Of a DNA stretch of 10,328 bases, positions 1-8,300 are shown in pieces. Position 1 is the first letter of the stretch. Every line of letters starts with the position of its first letter. The stretch lies in contig DUEQ01000537.1 of the NCBI GenBank assembly GCA_011192085.1, positions 1 through 10,328 of the forward strand, read 5' to 3'. This DNA comes from Caldilineae bacterium (lineage in GTDB: Bacteria > Chloroflexota > Anaerolineae > J102). The notes under the pieces were generated by a model. That model made no database searches, was not told the origin of the DNA, and saw only the letters and a program-made list of their open reading frames with translations. A program made the translations under genes and the position numbers.

Positions 1-138
1 ATCACCAATATGAGTCGAGCCAAACAGGATGGCGTCAAGCACGTTCCCACCATCCTCGCGGGCTCCCGACGGTTCTACGCTGCGCCCCGCATGGAGGAGC
101 TGCTGAGCGCGTTGCAACAGTCGGGCGGAGCTTACTGA
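1..138 (+). CDS. C-terminal end of a thioredoxin-fold (DsbA-like) protein, 5' truncated
   Basis: Frame 1 is open from the first base to a TGA at 136-138 and gives the last 45 residues of a protein that starts outside the window. The segment reads GVKHVPTILAGSRRF, followed by an amphipathic helix (MEELLSALQQ). A Val-Pro-Thr turn, a short strand, a Gly turn and a terminal helix form the pattern of the cis-proline end of thioredoxin-fold oxidoreductases of the DsbA/FrnE type. The cis-Pro loop would contact the substrate, but the CxxC or Ser active site would lie upstream and cannot be seen. The gene is convergent with the secreted-protein gene that ends at 220. The reading frame is well supported; the family call rests on a short motif and could be wrong. 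Confidence 0.45.
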   Translation: MTNMSRAKQDGVKHVPTILAGSRRFYAAPRMEELLSALQQSGGAY

Positions 139-219
139 ACGCACCGGCGGCGAAACGCCATCGTGTAGGATGACGCCCAAGCTCCCGGTAGAAAGCCTGA
201 ACAGTTACTGCGAACGAGG
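139..219. other. convergent intergenic region, no clear terminator
   Basis: This is an 81-bp gap between two convergent stop codons. The only local structure I see is a 4-bp stem (GGCG-AAA-CGCC near 149-159), too weak and without a T-run to be called a terminator on either strand. Confidence 0.4.
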
Positions 220-1455
220 CTATTTCGTCACCCAGGGCAGATAGGAGTGATGCTCTGACTCGCAATTGAAAAGCTGAATCTGGTCGAGATACCAAGACGT
301 CGTCGTGGCGGATGTCGTGGCCCGCGCGTGAAGCCGGACGGTCTGGCCGATGTATGAGCCGAGATCGAAGTACGCGGTTTGCCAGCGTCGAGGAACACTG
401 TCCTTATCGATAATGAGCAGCGTTTCCTGAACGACGTCATCGGGTTGGCGCAGCGTGATGGTAAGCGCATCGCCCGGCCCGATGTCTGCCCCGGGATCGA
501 ACGCCCACAACAGGCTTAAACGGGCGGCAGGACTGCCAGTCGGGATGGTGACATCTTGATACAGATGCTGGTCCACAAACTCGGCGCCGCCAAACCAGGC
601 CCCCTCGCGCGCCTGACCGGTTTCATCCCGATAACGGGCGGTGAGATAAAGATTCTGAGTCCAGCCGTCATACCCGCCCTCGAAATCGGGATTCTGGATG
701 AGCTGTTGGCATGGCGGGCCCGAGGGCGTTGGGATGGGCGTGGGCGTTTCGGTTGGCATAGGCGTGGCGGTGGGTGTAGGCGTGAAGGTGGGAGTAGAGG
801 TGGGCGTCAATGTCGACGGCGGGGGCGTGACCTCCTGGACAGTGCAACCTTGCAACGGCTGCCCGGAAGCTGCGCCAGACAACATGCTGACATCATCCAC
901 ATACATGGCAGTGACGCCGCCTACGCCATCATTTTTCACCCCAAAGTACAGCGTAAGGTCCTGCCCTGCATAGGCGCTGATATCAAAACTGCACGCGAGC
1001 CAGTGGGGCGCTTCATGTCGGTGGTCTCGCCAGATGGTGTGGAGCGCGCCTGCCTGATCCCGAATCTGGACATACTGCAGATCGTTTGCATCCGGCGGCT
1101 GACTGCGGAGATAAGCCTTCCAGCTTAGCACAAGAGAGTCTCCCGCAGGAAGCGCAGGTGCGGAGATAGGCTGATACATGGATGAGTATGCATAGACGTT
1201 CGCCTCAGAAACGATCCCCAAGCGGGCGCTGCGAGCGGGGCTGACATACTGGTCGGCGCTGTACTCGCCTTGAGCCGCGGTGACGGGGAAAACCCATCCC
1301 ACATCCCTTTCCATATCGCCATTGACGATCAATTCGGCGTCAGCAACCGTCGCCTGAACTCGAAAATCCACGCCCCGCACCGTCATGATGAAACCAAACA
1401 ACATCACAGCAAAAACGATACGCACTGATTGCGCGCGCAGCATCGCCCCCTTCAT
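220..1455 (-). CDS. secreted protein with two galactose-binding-like domains joined by a Thr/Pro linker
   Basis: The product is 411 residues. A basic N-terminus and hydrophobic stretch (IVFAVMLFGFIMTV, about 13-26) form a probable Sec signal peptide, with cleavage plausible after VQA (about 35). Two similar beta-sandwich-like domains follow: about 40-193 (starts LIVNGDMERDVGW, ends YVDDVSML) and about 249-398 (starts LIQNPDFEGGYDGW, ends YLDQIQLF). Both carry a matching FDI/LxxYxGQ block, so they look like a duplication. Residues 208-247 form a Thr/Pro-rich linker. The tail is HHSYLPWVTK. Such domains usually bind carbohydrate or act as adhesive modules; the ligand is unknown and no catalytic motif is visible. 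The ATG at 1455 is chosen because GGGAG (1468-1464) lies 8 nt upstream; a GTG at 1464 is in frame but has no usable ribosome site. It follows nhaA by 5 bp, so translation is probably coupled. Confidence 0.8.
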   Translation of the reverse strand: MKGAMLRAQSVRIVFAVMLFGFIMTVRGVDFRVQATVADAELIVNGDMERDVGWVFPVTAAQGEYSADQYVSPARSARLGIVSEANVYAYSSMYQPISAPALPAGDSLVLSWKAYLRSQPPDANDLQYVQIRDQAGALHTIWRDHRHEAPHWLACSFDISAYAGQDLTLYFGVKNDGVGGVTAMYVDDVSMLSGAASGQPLQGCTVQEVTPPPSTLTPTSTPTFTPTPTATPMPTETPTPIPTPSGPPCQQLIQNPDFEGGYDGWTQNLYLTARYRDETGQAREGAWFGGAEFVDQHLYQDVTIPTGSPAARLSLLWAFDPGADIGPGDALTITLRQPDDVVQETLLIIDKDSVPRRWQTAYFDLGSYIGQTVRLHARATTSATTTSWYLDQIQLFNCESEHHSYLPWVTK

Positions 1456-1460
1456 CCCAT

Positions 1461-2912
1461 TCACTCCCGCTCAAGCAGCTTGACCTTGGGCACCTCCTCG
1501 GCGCTTTCAGGAGCAGTCCGCAGAATCACATAGCCAGTGACGCCCGCCAGGGTCGAGGCGATAAGAATGGCAAGCTTGCTCAGATTGGCGATCTCCTCAG
1601 CCGAAGCCCCGGCCAGCATGGCGGGGCTGGCGAGTCTGAACCCGAGGATCGTTGCATGCCCCCCCATGCTGAACGCCAGCGTGGTGATGAAAATGGACAT
1701 GGTGAAACCCATGCCCGCGAGCACGCCAGCGCCCAGGAGGTGACGCCAATTCACGCCCTTAGGCAGCGATCCCAGCTTCAACTTGGCCCCCAACCAGGTG
1801 AAGAGCAGGATGCCCACAGGCTTGCCCACCACCAAACCTAAGATAATGCCCAGCGCCAGAGGCGAAAGCACCGCGCCCAGCAGCCTCCTGTCGATGATGA
1901 TCCCCGCGTTGGCAAATGCGAACACTGGCATGATCAAGAACGCCACCCACGGATGCAGCACATGCTCTAGACGGTGAAGGGGGGAATCCGCATGTTCAAT
2001 GGCGTAATTCATCTCGAACAACGCGGTGCGCTGCACCGATGTGGGCACACATTTGACATCCTCCTGGCTTTCACTATCGAACCAATCCAACAGCTTGCGC
2101 ATCCACTCGCTAAAATCCCTGGCATCGAGCTTCGTGCGCACCGGGATCGTCAACGCCACCAACACGCCAGCAATGGTGGCGTGAATGCCTGAAAGGTAAA
2201 TGGCGAGCCAGGTGAAGCCCCCCAATATCATGTAGACGATAAGTCCCCGCCCCCCCATTCTCGCATAGATGAGAAGCAATGCCACCAGCCCCAGGCCCAT
2301 GGCCAACATCAGAAAATGGATCTGCTCCGTATAAACCGTGGCGATGATCACGATCGCGCCGATATCGTCGACAATCGCCAGCGCCGTCAGGAAGACCGCC
2401 AACGAGAGAGGCGCTCGCCGACCCACCAACGCCAGTACGCCGATAGCAAAAGCGATATCCGTCGCCATGGGGATGGCCCAGCCTTCCAGGGCCACAGGAT
2501 CCCCGCGATTGAATCCCCAAAAAACCAACACGGGGATGACCATGCCCCCGACAGCCGCCATGGCCGGAAGAATAGCTTTACGGAACGACGACAACTCCCC
2601 GATGGCCACCTCCCGCTTCAACTCCAATCCCACCACAAAGAAAAAGATGGCCATCAGCGCGTCATTGATCCACAGCGCCAGCGGCTCATCGATGATCACG
2701 CCATCGGTAAAGCCGATGGTGAAATGCATGTTGAGGATGTAGAAGTAGCTATCTGACCAGGGGGAATTGGCCCAGGCCAGTGCGAAAAAAGTCGCCCCCA
2801 CCAGCAGCATGCCGCTGATGCCCTCGATGTGGGCGAAACGCTGAAACCGGAAGCCGATCCGATCCACAGGCGTGAGTTGACCCGGGCGCGTGATACGAGA
2901 AGTTTGCTTCAT
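1461..2912 (-). CDS. nhaA: Na+/H+ antiporter NhaA
   Basis: The product is 483 residues, an inner-membrane electrogenic Na+(Li+)/H+ antiporter of the NhaA family that exports sodium in exchange for protons and supports pH and salt homeostasis. Family signatures are clear: MATDIAFAIGVLALVG (Asp152), ALAIVDDIGAI (Asp182 and Asp183, matching the E. coli ion-binding pair Asp163/Asp164), VVGKPVGILLFTW (Lys364, matching Lys300) and GMGFTMSIFI. Multiple hydrophobic helices run from about 32 to 466. It is longer than E. coli NhaA (388 residues), with an N-terminal extension of about 30 residues, a C-terminal tail and a charged cytoplasmic insertion at about 262-320, just before RLEHVLHPWVAF. I believe similar insertions occur in other non-enterobacterial members. 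The ATG at 2912 lacks a strong Shine-Dalgarno. A promoter-like sequence and a palindrome lie just upstream (2947-2993), and the secreted-protein gene follows almost without a gap. Confidence 0.96.
   Translation of the reverse strand: MKQTSRITRPGQLTPVDRIGFRFQRFAHIEGISGMLLVGATFFALAWANSPWSDSYFYILNMHFTIGFTDGVIIDEPLALWINDALMAIFFFVVGLELKREVAIGELSSFRKAILPAMAAVGGMVIPVLVFWGFNRGDPVALEGWAIPMATDIAFAIGVLALVGRRAPLSLAVFLTALAIVDDIGAIVIIATVYTEQIHFLMLAMGLGLVALLLIYARMGGRGLIVYMILGGFTWLAIYLSGIHATIAGVLVALTIPVRTKLDARDFSEWMRKLLDWFDSESQEDVKCVPTSVQRTALFEMNYAIEHADSPLHRLEHVLHPWVAFLIMPVFAFANAGIIIDRRLLGAVLSPLALGIILGLVVGKPVGILLFTWLGAKLKLGSLPKGVNWRHLLGAGVLAGMGFTMSIFITTLAFSMGGHATILGFRLASPAMLAGASAEEIANLSKLAILIASTLAGVTGYVILRTAPESAEEVPKVKLLERE
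1464..1468 (-). promoter_or_regulatory. ribosome binding site deciding the start of the secreted-protein gene
   Basis: GGGAG on the - strand lies 8 nt before the ATG at 1455 and inside the last codons of nhaA. It favours that ATG over the upstream in-frame GTG at 1464, which overlaps the motif itself. Confidence 0.5.
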
Positions 2913-2946
2913 AACCCGACCGTGAGCATGATGGAAGAGTATGACG

Positions 2947-2961
2947 TCGAGATGATCTCGA
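2947..2961. promoter_or_regulatory. 15-bp palindrome before nhaA, possible operator
   Basis: TCGAGAT-G-ATCTCGA is a perfect inverted repeat (7-bp arms, 1-nt spacer). It ends 35 nt upstream of the nhaA ATG and covers the expected transcription start of the promoter-like sequence at 2964-2993. A spacer this short favours a protein-binding site over an RNA hairpin. No regulator gene is in the window, so function is an inference. Confidence 0.35.
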
Positions 2962-2963
2962 AA

Positions 2964-2993
2964 ATTCTACCACCAAACAGACGGGTTACACAA
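2964..2993 (-). promoter_or_regulatory. candidate sigma-70-type promoter for nhaA
   Basis: On the - strand, TTGTGT (2993-2988) and TAGAAT (2969-2964) are separated by 18 nt. The -10 matches the consensus TATAAT at five of six positions and the -35 is weaker. The -35 overlaps the end of the homoserine dehydrogenase gene. If used, transcription would start at about 2957, inside the palindrome. This would let nhaA and the secreted-protein gene be transcribed apart from the upstream genes. Confidence 0.3.
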
Positions 2994-4014
2994 GCTGGGC
3001 CAGGTGAACGACATCGCGCAATACAGCCGCAGCGGTGGCTGTGGGTCCGCGCTCGTCGATCTTCAGATAGAGGTCCTCGAAGATATCCGTATAGAACACA
3101 ATACCCATCTCCCACAGGTCAACGCCGCCCAGAAAGCTGGTCAGAGGAACCTGCCGCGGACGCACCTCCAGCCGCCATCCGGTATCTGAACGTTCGGCCC
3201 TGGCAATCAGCCGCACCATGCGTCCCTCCGCCCGCACGCGCGCGATCTGCGCTGCCGTCAACTCGCGAATCCCCCGCACCTCAACATCATCCAACCGGAC
3301 GGAAAGCCCTAAAATCGCGTTGGCGATGATGACAAGCTTGTTCGCTGTGTCCCAGCCATCCACATCCAGACTGGGATCGGTCTCGGCCAAGCCCCGACGC
3401 TGGGCCTCAGCCAACGCCCTCTCATAGCTTTCACCCGCAGCCATGCGGGTGAGAATATAATTGCTGGTGGAATTGAAGACGCCCTCGATGCGGTGGATGT
3501 CCGCAGCGATGAGATCGCGCTGACCTACATTGATGACCGGGAGGCCGCCGCAGACTGTAGCGCTGAAGGCCAGGCCCGCGTCCCGCTCCCGGGCCAATGC
3601 ATGCAGTCCCCCGAAATCGAGAACCAGAGGCGCTTTGTTCGCCAACACGGCGACCTTGCCTCGGGCCAGCGCTGCGCGCACGCAGCTCAGGGCAGGTTCG
3701 CCATCGGTCAGGTTCACGGGCGAGGCTTCCAGCAACAGGTCGTAGTCCGCGGTTCGGGCCAGCGTCAGCGAGTCGGGGACAGGATCGCCACCGGGAAAGC
3801 GGGTCACGCTTTGGCCCGCCCCCTTATGCCCTAGCAACGCCTTCAGGTCCAACCCCGCGGGCTGGTAGACTCCGCCGCGGCTGTCCGCCGCGCCCACAAC
3901 GCGGAACGCGAGATGATAACGCCGCGCCAGGATCTCCCCTTTTTCAAGCAAGAGCCGGACAAAGGCCTGATGGACAGAACCGAAACCCATGAGGATAAGC
4001 TTATAAACGTGCAT
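2986..4014 (-). CDS. homoserine dehydrogenase, short monofunctional type
   Basis: The product is 342 residues. It should catalyse the NAD(P)H-dependent reduction of aspartate semialdehyde to homoserine, the branch step towards threonine and methionine, in the cytoplasm. Visible features are an N-terminal Rossmann start (KLILMGFGSV, Gly loop at 10-12), VLANKAPL (Lys127, the conserved NK of the family), the hallmark NSTSNYIL (181-188), and GWDTANK with Asp222 and Lys226 at the four-residue spacing of the catalytic Asp/Lys pair. There is no C-terminal ACT domain and no fused aspartokinase, so allosteric threonine control through an ACT domain is not expected. The frame is open up to 4080, but the ATG at 4014 has an AAGGAAGG ribosome site (4028-4021) and places the Rossmann fold right at the N-terminus, as is usual. 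No other threonine-pathway gene is nearby. The gap to the upstream SGNH gene is 108 bp. Confidence 0.92.
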   Translation of the reverse strand: MHVYKLILMGFGSVHQAFVRLLLEKGEILARRYHLAFRVVGAADSRGGVYQPAGLDLKALLGHKGAGQSVTRFPGGDPVPDSLTLARTADYDLLLEASPVNLTDGEPALSCVRAALARGKVAVLANKAPLVLDFGGLHALARERDAGLAFSATVCGGLPVINVGQRDLIAADIHRIEGVFNSTSNYILTRMAAGESYERALAEAQRRGLAETDPSLDVDGWDTANKLVIIANAILGLSVRLDDVEVRGIRELTAAQIARVRAEGRMVRLIARAERSDTGWRLEVRPRQVPLTSFLGGVDLWEMGIVFYTDIFEDLYLKIDERGPTATAAAVLRDVVHLAQLV

Positions 4015-4020
4015 CCATGC

Positions 4021-4028
4021 CCTTCCTT
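4021..4028 (-). promoter_or_regulatory. ribosome binding site deciding the homoserine dehydrogenase start
   Basis: AAGGAAGG on the - strand lies 6 nt before the ATG at 4014. It supports this start over the longer open frame reaching to 4080. Confidence 0.6.
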
Positions 4029-4111
4029 GAGAAGAATGATGAAAGAGGAAACGAGCGTCTCTGCGAAGCAATGACGCCAACAGACGCCCGACTGCAGGAG
4101 ATCGTCACCCG

Positions 4112-4146
4112 CGCCCTCCTCCTCAGCGGAGGGCGTCCGCCCTCCG
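4112..4146. repeat. three-part GC-rich repeat with alternative hairpins at the SGNH gene end
   Basis: On the + strand, CGCCCTCC (4112-4119), GGAGGGCG (4128-4135) and CGCCCTCC (4138-4145) occur in a row. The middle copy can pair with either flank. The right-hand pair extends to a 9-bp all-G/C-rich inverted repeat (4127-4135 with 4138-4146) that ends 1 nt before the stop codon of the SGNH gene; the left-hand pair (8 bp, 8-nt loop) spans the stop codon. No T-run follows on the - strand, so a standard intrinsic terminator is not supported. RNA stabilisation or attenuation between the SGNH and homoserine dehydrogenase genes is possible. Confidence 0.5.
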
Positions 4147-5283
4147 TAAAACCTTTGACGTGAGGAGCTCGGCCAGCATCTGCGAGCCTGCGGGGGTGAG
4201 ATGCACGGGCGTGTCGGTGAATTCCCGGGGCGGGACCGCGTCCCACAGATCGAGATAATCCCATCCCTGGTCCTGGGCGGTTTGGGCCAAAAGCTGGCGG
4301 TACTGATCGTAGGCCCATCGAGGATAGAAGCTATTGTAGCGTAGGTCGCTGTTCTCGCCCGCGCTGATGAACATGGGCTCATTGATGATGAGGATGGGCG
4401 CGTGGCCCGCGCGGGCGATGCCCGCGGCCAATACATCAAAGGCCAGCAGGCCCTCATCCAGAGTCGTGGGCTCCTCCACATCCTTCCAGCTCACATCCTT
4501 CTCGAAATCTGATTTGCGCAACGAGATGTCGTCGGGGATGGCTTGATCGATGCCCGTGGCGGCCCACGCCAGCCCCAAGCTTTGCAGCCGCATGAGGTCA
4601 GCCAGGGAGCGACGCTGGCCCACGATGGTGCGCCCCCAGAAGTCAGGCTCGACGAATCTGGGATCGTCGGGATCGAGGGCGAGGTCGTAGCGGGCGATGA
4701 GATCGCGCACCCGTTTGGGATTGTGTTGCAGCAGGGGATGATCGAGCTGACGGGCGCGTGCGAAGGATTCCAGGGTCACAGGCCAGAGGATGAGGTCAGG
4801 TTCGTATCTCATGCCCTCGTCCAGGAGCATCAGGTCTTTGGTCAACGACATGACCGGGTAGCCCAGGTTATAGAAAACCAGCCGCCGCCCGTCAGCGGTC
4901 TGGAGCTCGGCCGCGTTCAGCCGCCCGACCAGCGTGTCCTGGTTTTCGAGGAACCAACCCCACGTGGCGGAATCGCCGATAACCAGCGCCCGGAACTCAT
5001 CACCCGCCTTGGGCTGCATCAGCGCATGACTGTGGAACATGGCTGGGACGTTGTAGAGGCTGAGGTTGTAAGATGTAGCCAGGTCTTCGCCGTAGGGCAG
5101 GCGCAGGCGTCCAGGCCAGAGGCGGTTATAGAGGGAGAGCCGCCCCAAGACTTCCAGGGGATAAGTCCAGGCGAAGAGAACGTTGAGGATGAGGAAGATG
5201 CCCGCGGCCTTGAGCAGAGCGCGCCCCATCGTCGACCAGGAGGCGGTGCGGAAGAAATCGGCCAGGGGAGGGAGGATGGGCAT
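4123..5283 (-). CDS. membrane-anchored SGNH-hydrolase-like protein
   Basis: The product is 386 residues. A single hydrophobic segment (about 21-43, LLKAAGIFLILNVLFAW) near the N-terminus suggests a signal anchor, with the rest probably outside the membrane. The globular part has SGNH/GDSL-type blocks: VIGDSATWGW (Ser105, block I), YNLGYP (Gly141, block II), INEP (Asn301, block III-like) and TDTPVHLTPAGS (Asp357 and His361, block V-like). The Asp-to-His spacing is one residue longer than the usual DxxH, so the exact triad is uncertain. Relatives act as esterases or acyl transferases on cell-surface polymers; no substrate can be named here. The ATG at 5283 is the only in-frame start before the membrane segment besides Met19 (5229); neither has a clear ribosome site. 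The 99-bp gap after the helicase gene leaves room for its own promoter. Confidence 0.72.
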   Translation of the reverse strand: MPILPPLADFFRTASWSTMGRALLKAAGIFLILNVLFAWTYPLEVLGRLSLYNRLWPGRLRLPYGEDLATSYNLSLYNVPAMFHSHALMQPKAGDEFRALVIGDSATWGWFLENQDTLVGRLNAAELQTADGRRLVFYNLGYPVMSLTKDLMLLDEGMRYEPDLILWPVTLESFARARQLDHPLLQHNPKRVRDLIARYDLALDPDDPRFVEPDFWGRTIVGQRRSLADLMRLQSLGLAWAATGIDQAIPDDISLRKSDFEKDVSWKDVEEPTTLDEGLLAFDVLAAGIARAGHAPILIINEPMFISAGENSDLRYNSFYPRWAYDQYRQLLAQTAQDQGWDYLDLWDAVPPREFTDTPVHLTPAGSQMLAELLTSKVLRRADALR

Positions 5284-5382
5284 GATGGGGGCGTGGTCGC
5301 GTATGAGCGTGTCGGCGTCGGGATGTGTCGGTGTGGGCGGCGGGTCGGACTACGCAGATTTACCTGCTACGTACAACCATTT

Positions 5383-8300
5383 TCATCGTCCTTTTCGTAA
5401 TTTGGTTCGTCGATCGCGGGCGGCCTTGATCTCCAGCACCCGACCATCGGGATAGATCCGGTAGTGCCGGATGTAGCGGGGCGGGATCTCGAATGCGAAT
5501 TGGGAGGGGTAACGGAAGAAGCCATCCTCCCGGTCGTTGGTGGAAAAGAGATAGACGGCCTTCTGCGCCCGAGTGAGGCCCACGTAGAAGACGCGGCGCT
5601 CCTCAGCCAGCTTGCGAGGGTCATTCATGCTGCGCCAAATGGGCAAATTCTCCTGCTCCACGCCGATGATGATGACCACAGGGAACTCCGCGCCTTTGGC
5701 GTTGTGCAGCGTCATCAGGGTGATGGCGTCGGGCTGAGCCTCGTGCGCGAACGTATCCGCGTTGTTCAGCAGGGCCTGATAATCGAGAAACGCTCGCAGG
5801 GTATGATCCCGACCATACTTCTTGAACGCGGCCACATGAGCCAGAAACAGGCGGCGCATCTCCTCCCAATCGTCATCCTCCTCATCTCGCCGGGGCTGAT
5901 GCGCCGCCAACAGACGCATGCGCTCCATTAAGGACAGCTGACGCTCGGGCGGGAACGCATCCAGCAAGGTCTCGTCGCTTCGCGACGAGGCGACGCGCGC
6001 GGCCCCATCCAGCAGCATGGACCGAAACTCGCCGCCCATCTCCTTCCCATCCAGCAGGCTGAGCCCCACCAGAGGCAGGAACTCCGCCAGGGCTTCCTGC
6101 TCCTTTTCGGCCAGCAGATACTCGGTCAGCAGGTAGAAGAGGTCCGCGTTCACCTGCAAATCCTCCAACGCCCGATGGCGGATGGGGCCTTTGTGCAGCC
6201 CCAGGCTCTGGCTGAGGCGCTCCAGGGACAAGCTCCGGGCGTCGGGAAGCAGACGACGGGCCAGGCGCAGGGTGTCGATGTACAGGGGATAGAAGCCCTT
6301 GCCCTCTATTTCGCCCCGGACCTTGTCGATGAAACGGTTGTCGAAGCGGGCGATGTTGTGGCCCACCAGGATGTCATCTCGAATGTAATCGAGGAAACGG
6401 GGCAGGGCCTCGGCAATGTCGGGTGCGTCGACCACATCGTCGTAACGGATACCGTGGACTTTGACGGCGGAAGGGGGGATGTACCCCCGTTGGGGACGAA
6501 CGAAGGTGCGGAAAGGGTCGCCCGCGGGCTGGCCCGCCTCGTAGGCCCAGGCCGCGATCTCCACCAGTTCATCCCGACGGACGCTAGGACCGGTGGTTTC
6601 CACATCGTAGAAGATGAAACGGCCCTGGGCCAGATTCTCGTAGCTGAGGAGGAGTTGCTGGCCCAGTCGCCAGGCCCACGCGGTCTGCGGGAGCTGCGGT
6701 TGTTCGGGGAGCGTGATGAGGTCGGGCATGGCGGGCGCATGGGTCGGATCGCCGAAAAAGATGGCCGGGCCCGTGATATCGACCCCCTCTGCTGGCGCCA
6801 TGGCCGCATCCACTCGCAGATAATCGGCCAAGATTCGTTGCAAGAGGAAGGCGGCGAGGCGCGCATCCAGGCCATCCTCATAAAGGAGGAGGGGCGCGCG
6901 GCCCGCATCCAACCAGTTCCGCATACGGGCGACGTCGTCGGGCAGACGGGTGACGTCAAACAGCCGGGCCAGGCGCTCCCGGTCGCGGCGTCGCCAGGGC
7001 GAGCGCAGCGCGTCGAGCTGGGCGAAGATACGTTTCACGGCCTCACCCGCGTCGCTCTCCAGGTCGGGAAGCTGGTTTCGGGCCAGGTCGTGGAGCCGCT
7101 GGAGATGATGCCGGGTGAGGGGCGTGATCTCGGGGAATGCATCCACCCGCGCCATAAGTGCGATCAGGCTGATGCGCCCCGTCTGGGCCAGGCGACGGAG
7201 CTGCACCATGGTCAGCTCGTCGATCTGATGCACGGGGAAGTTGAGCACGCGTGTCAGATCATCTTCGTGGACGGCGCGAGCCATCTGCAGATAGCGCACC
7301 ACCTCTCGGACCTGATGCCGATCGAAGAAGCTCTTGGGGCGCACCCGCTGCACATGGAAGCCCGCTTCCAACAGGGCCTGCTCCACGGGCTCGCCCAGGC
7401 GATGGGTGCGGTAGAGGATGGCGATATCGCCCTGAGTGACGCCCCGCTCCGCCATGAGCTTGCGGATGAGGGTGATGAGCCAGGCCTGCTCCTGGCGCAC
7501 ATGGCGGAAGATGTAATGATGGATGGGCGCATCCTCCGCCTCAGCCCGGCTTTGCATGAAGTTGCGGCGGGCGTCAGGCTTGTCTTCGCGGGCGATGAGA
7601 TGCTGCGCGCCGTAGAGGATGCTGGGCGGGCAGCGATAGCTGTAAGGAAGCTTGATGATAGCGGGGTCGTAGCGCTGGATGAACGCGTCCACGAAACTGG
7701 GGTCGGAGCCTCGCCAGCCGTAGATAGTCTGATCATCGTCGGCCACCGCGGTGATGCTGGCGCCTGGCGGGGCCAGGAGCGTGAGGAATGCGTATTGGGC
7801 TTTGTTGATGTCCTGATATTCGTCCACTAGGATGTGTTGAAGCGTGCGGCGATAGAAGTCCCGCACCTCTTCATCCTGGCGGAGCAATTGCACCGCGAAC
7901 CGGATGAGATCATCGAAATCCAGCATGCGATGCGCCCGCAACCACGCCTCATACGCTCGAATGACCTCGGTCATCTCGGGTGCGTTATCCTCTGTGACCG
8001 TCTCGGGGTTCATTAACAGGCTCTTGGCCTGCCCGATGCGGGCCGCGATCTCCCCCACCGAGTACTGCTCCCGACTCAGGTTCAACAGCCGCAACTGCCG
8101 GGCGATGGCCAGGCGTTGCTCATCCTCGTCGAGGATGACGAAATCGAGGGGGACGCCGATGCGGTCCCCGAATTTGCGCAGAATGCGCATAGCCGCGGCG
8201 TGAAAGGTGTGTATCCACACCCCCTCGGCCCGATCTCCCAGGAAATGAAAGAGTCGCTCCCGCATCTCCTCCGCGGCCCGGTTGGTGAAGGTAACGGCCA

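Noticed and set aside
698..973. + strand frame with a Gly/Val repeat (GVGVSVGIGVAVGVGV)
   Set aside because: This is the antisense reading of the Thr/Pro linker codons, not an independent repeat protein.
1953..2131. Charged insertion in NhaA as a novel domain
   Set aside because: About 58 residues with no recognisable fold; I believe a similar loop insertion occurs in many NhaA proteins outside the enterobacteria.
4015..4080. Upstream extension of homoserine dehydrogenase
   Set aside because: The ATG at 4014 has a good ribosome site and starts directly before the Rossmann glycine loop; the extension has no family-like sequence.
4543..5400. + strand open frame of 285 codons opposite the SGNH gene
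   Set aside because: Antisense shadow of a gene with recognisable blocks; no ribosome site or domain.
6175..7830. Long + strand open frame (551 codons) opposite the helicase gene
   Set aside because: It is fully antisense to a helicase with intact motifs, has no recognisable domain, and is expected from codon bias in G+C-rich DNA.
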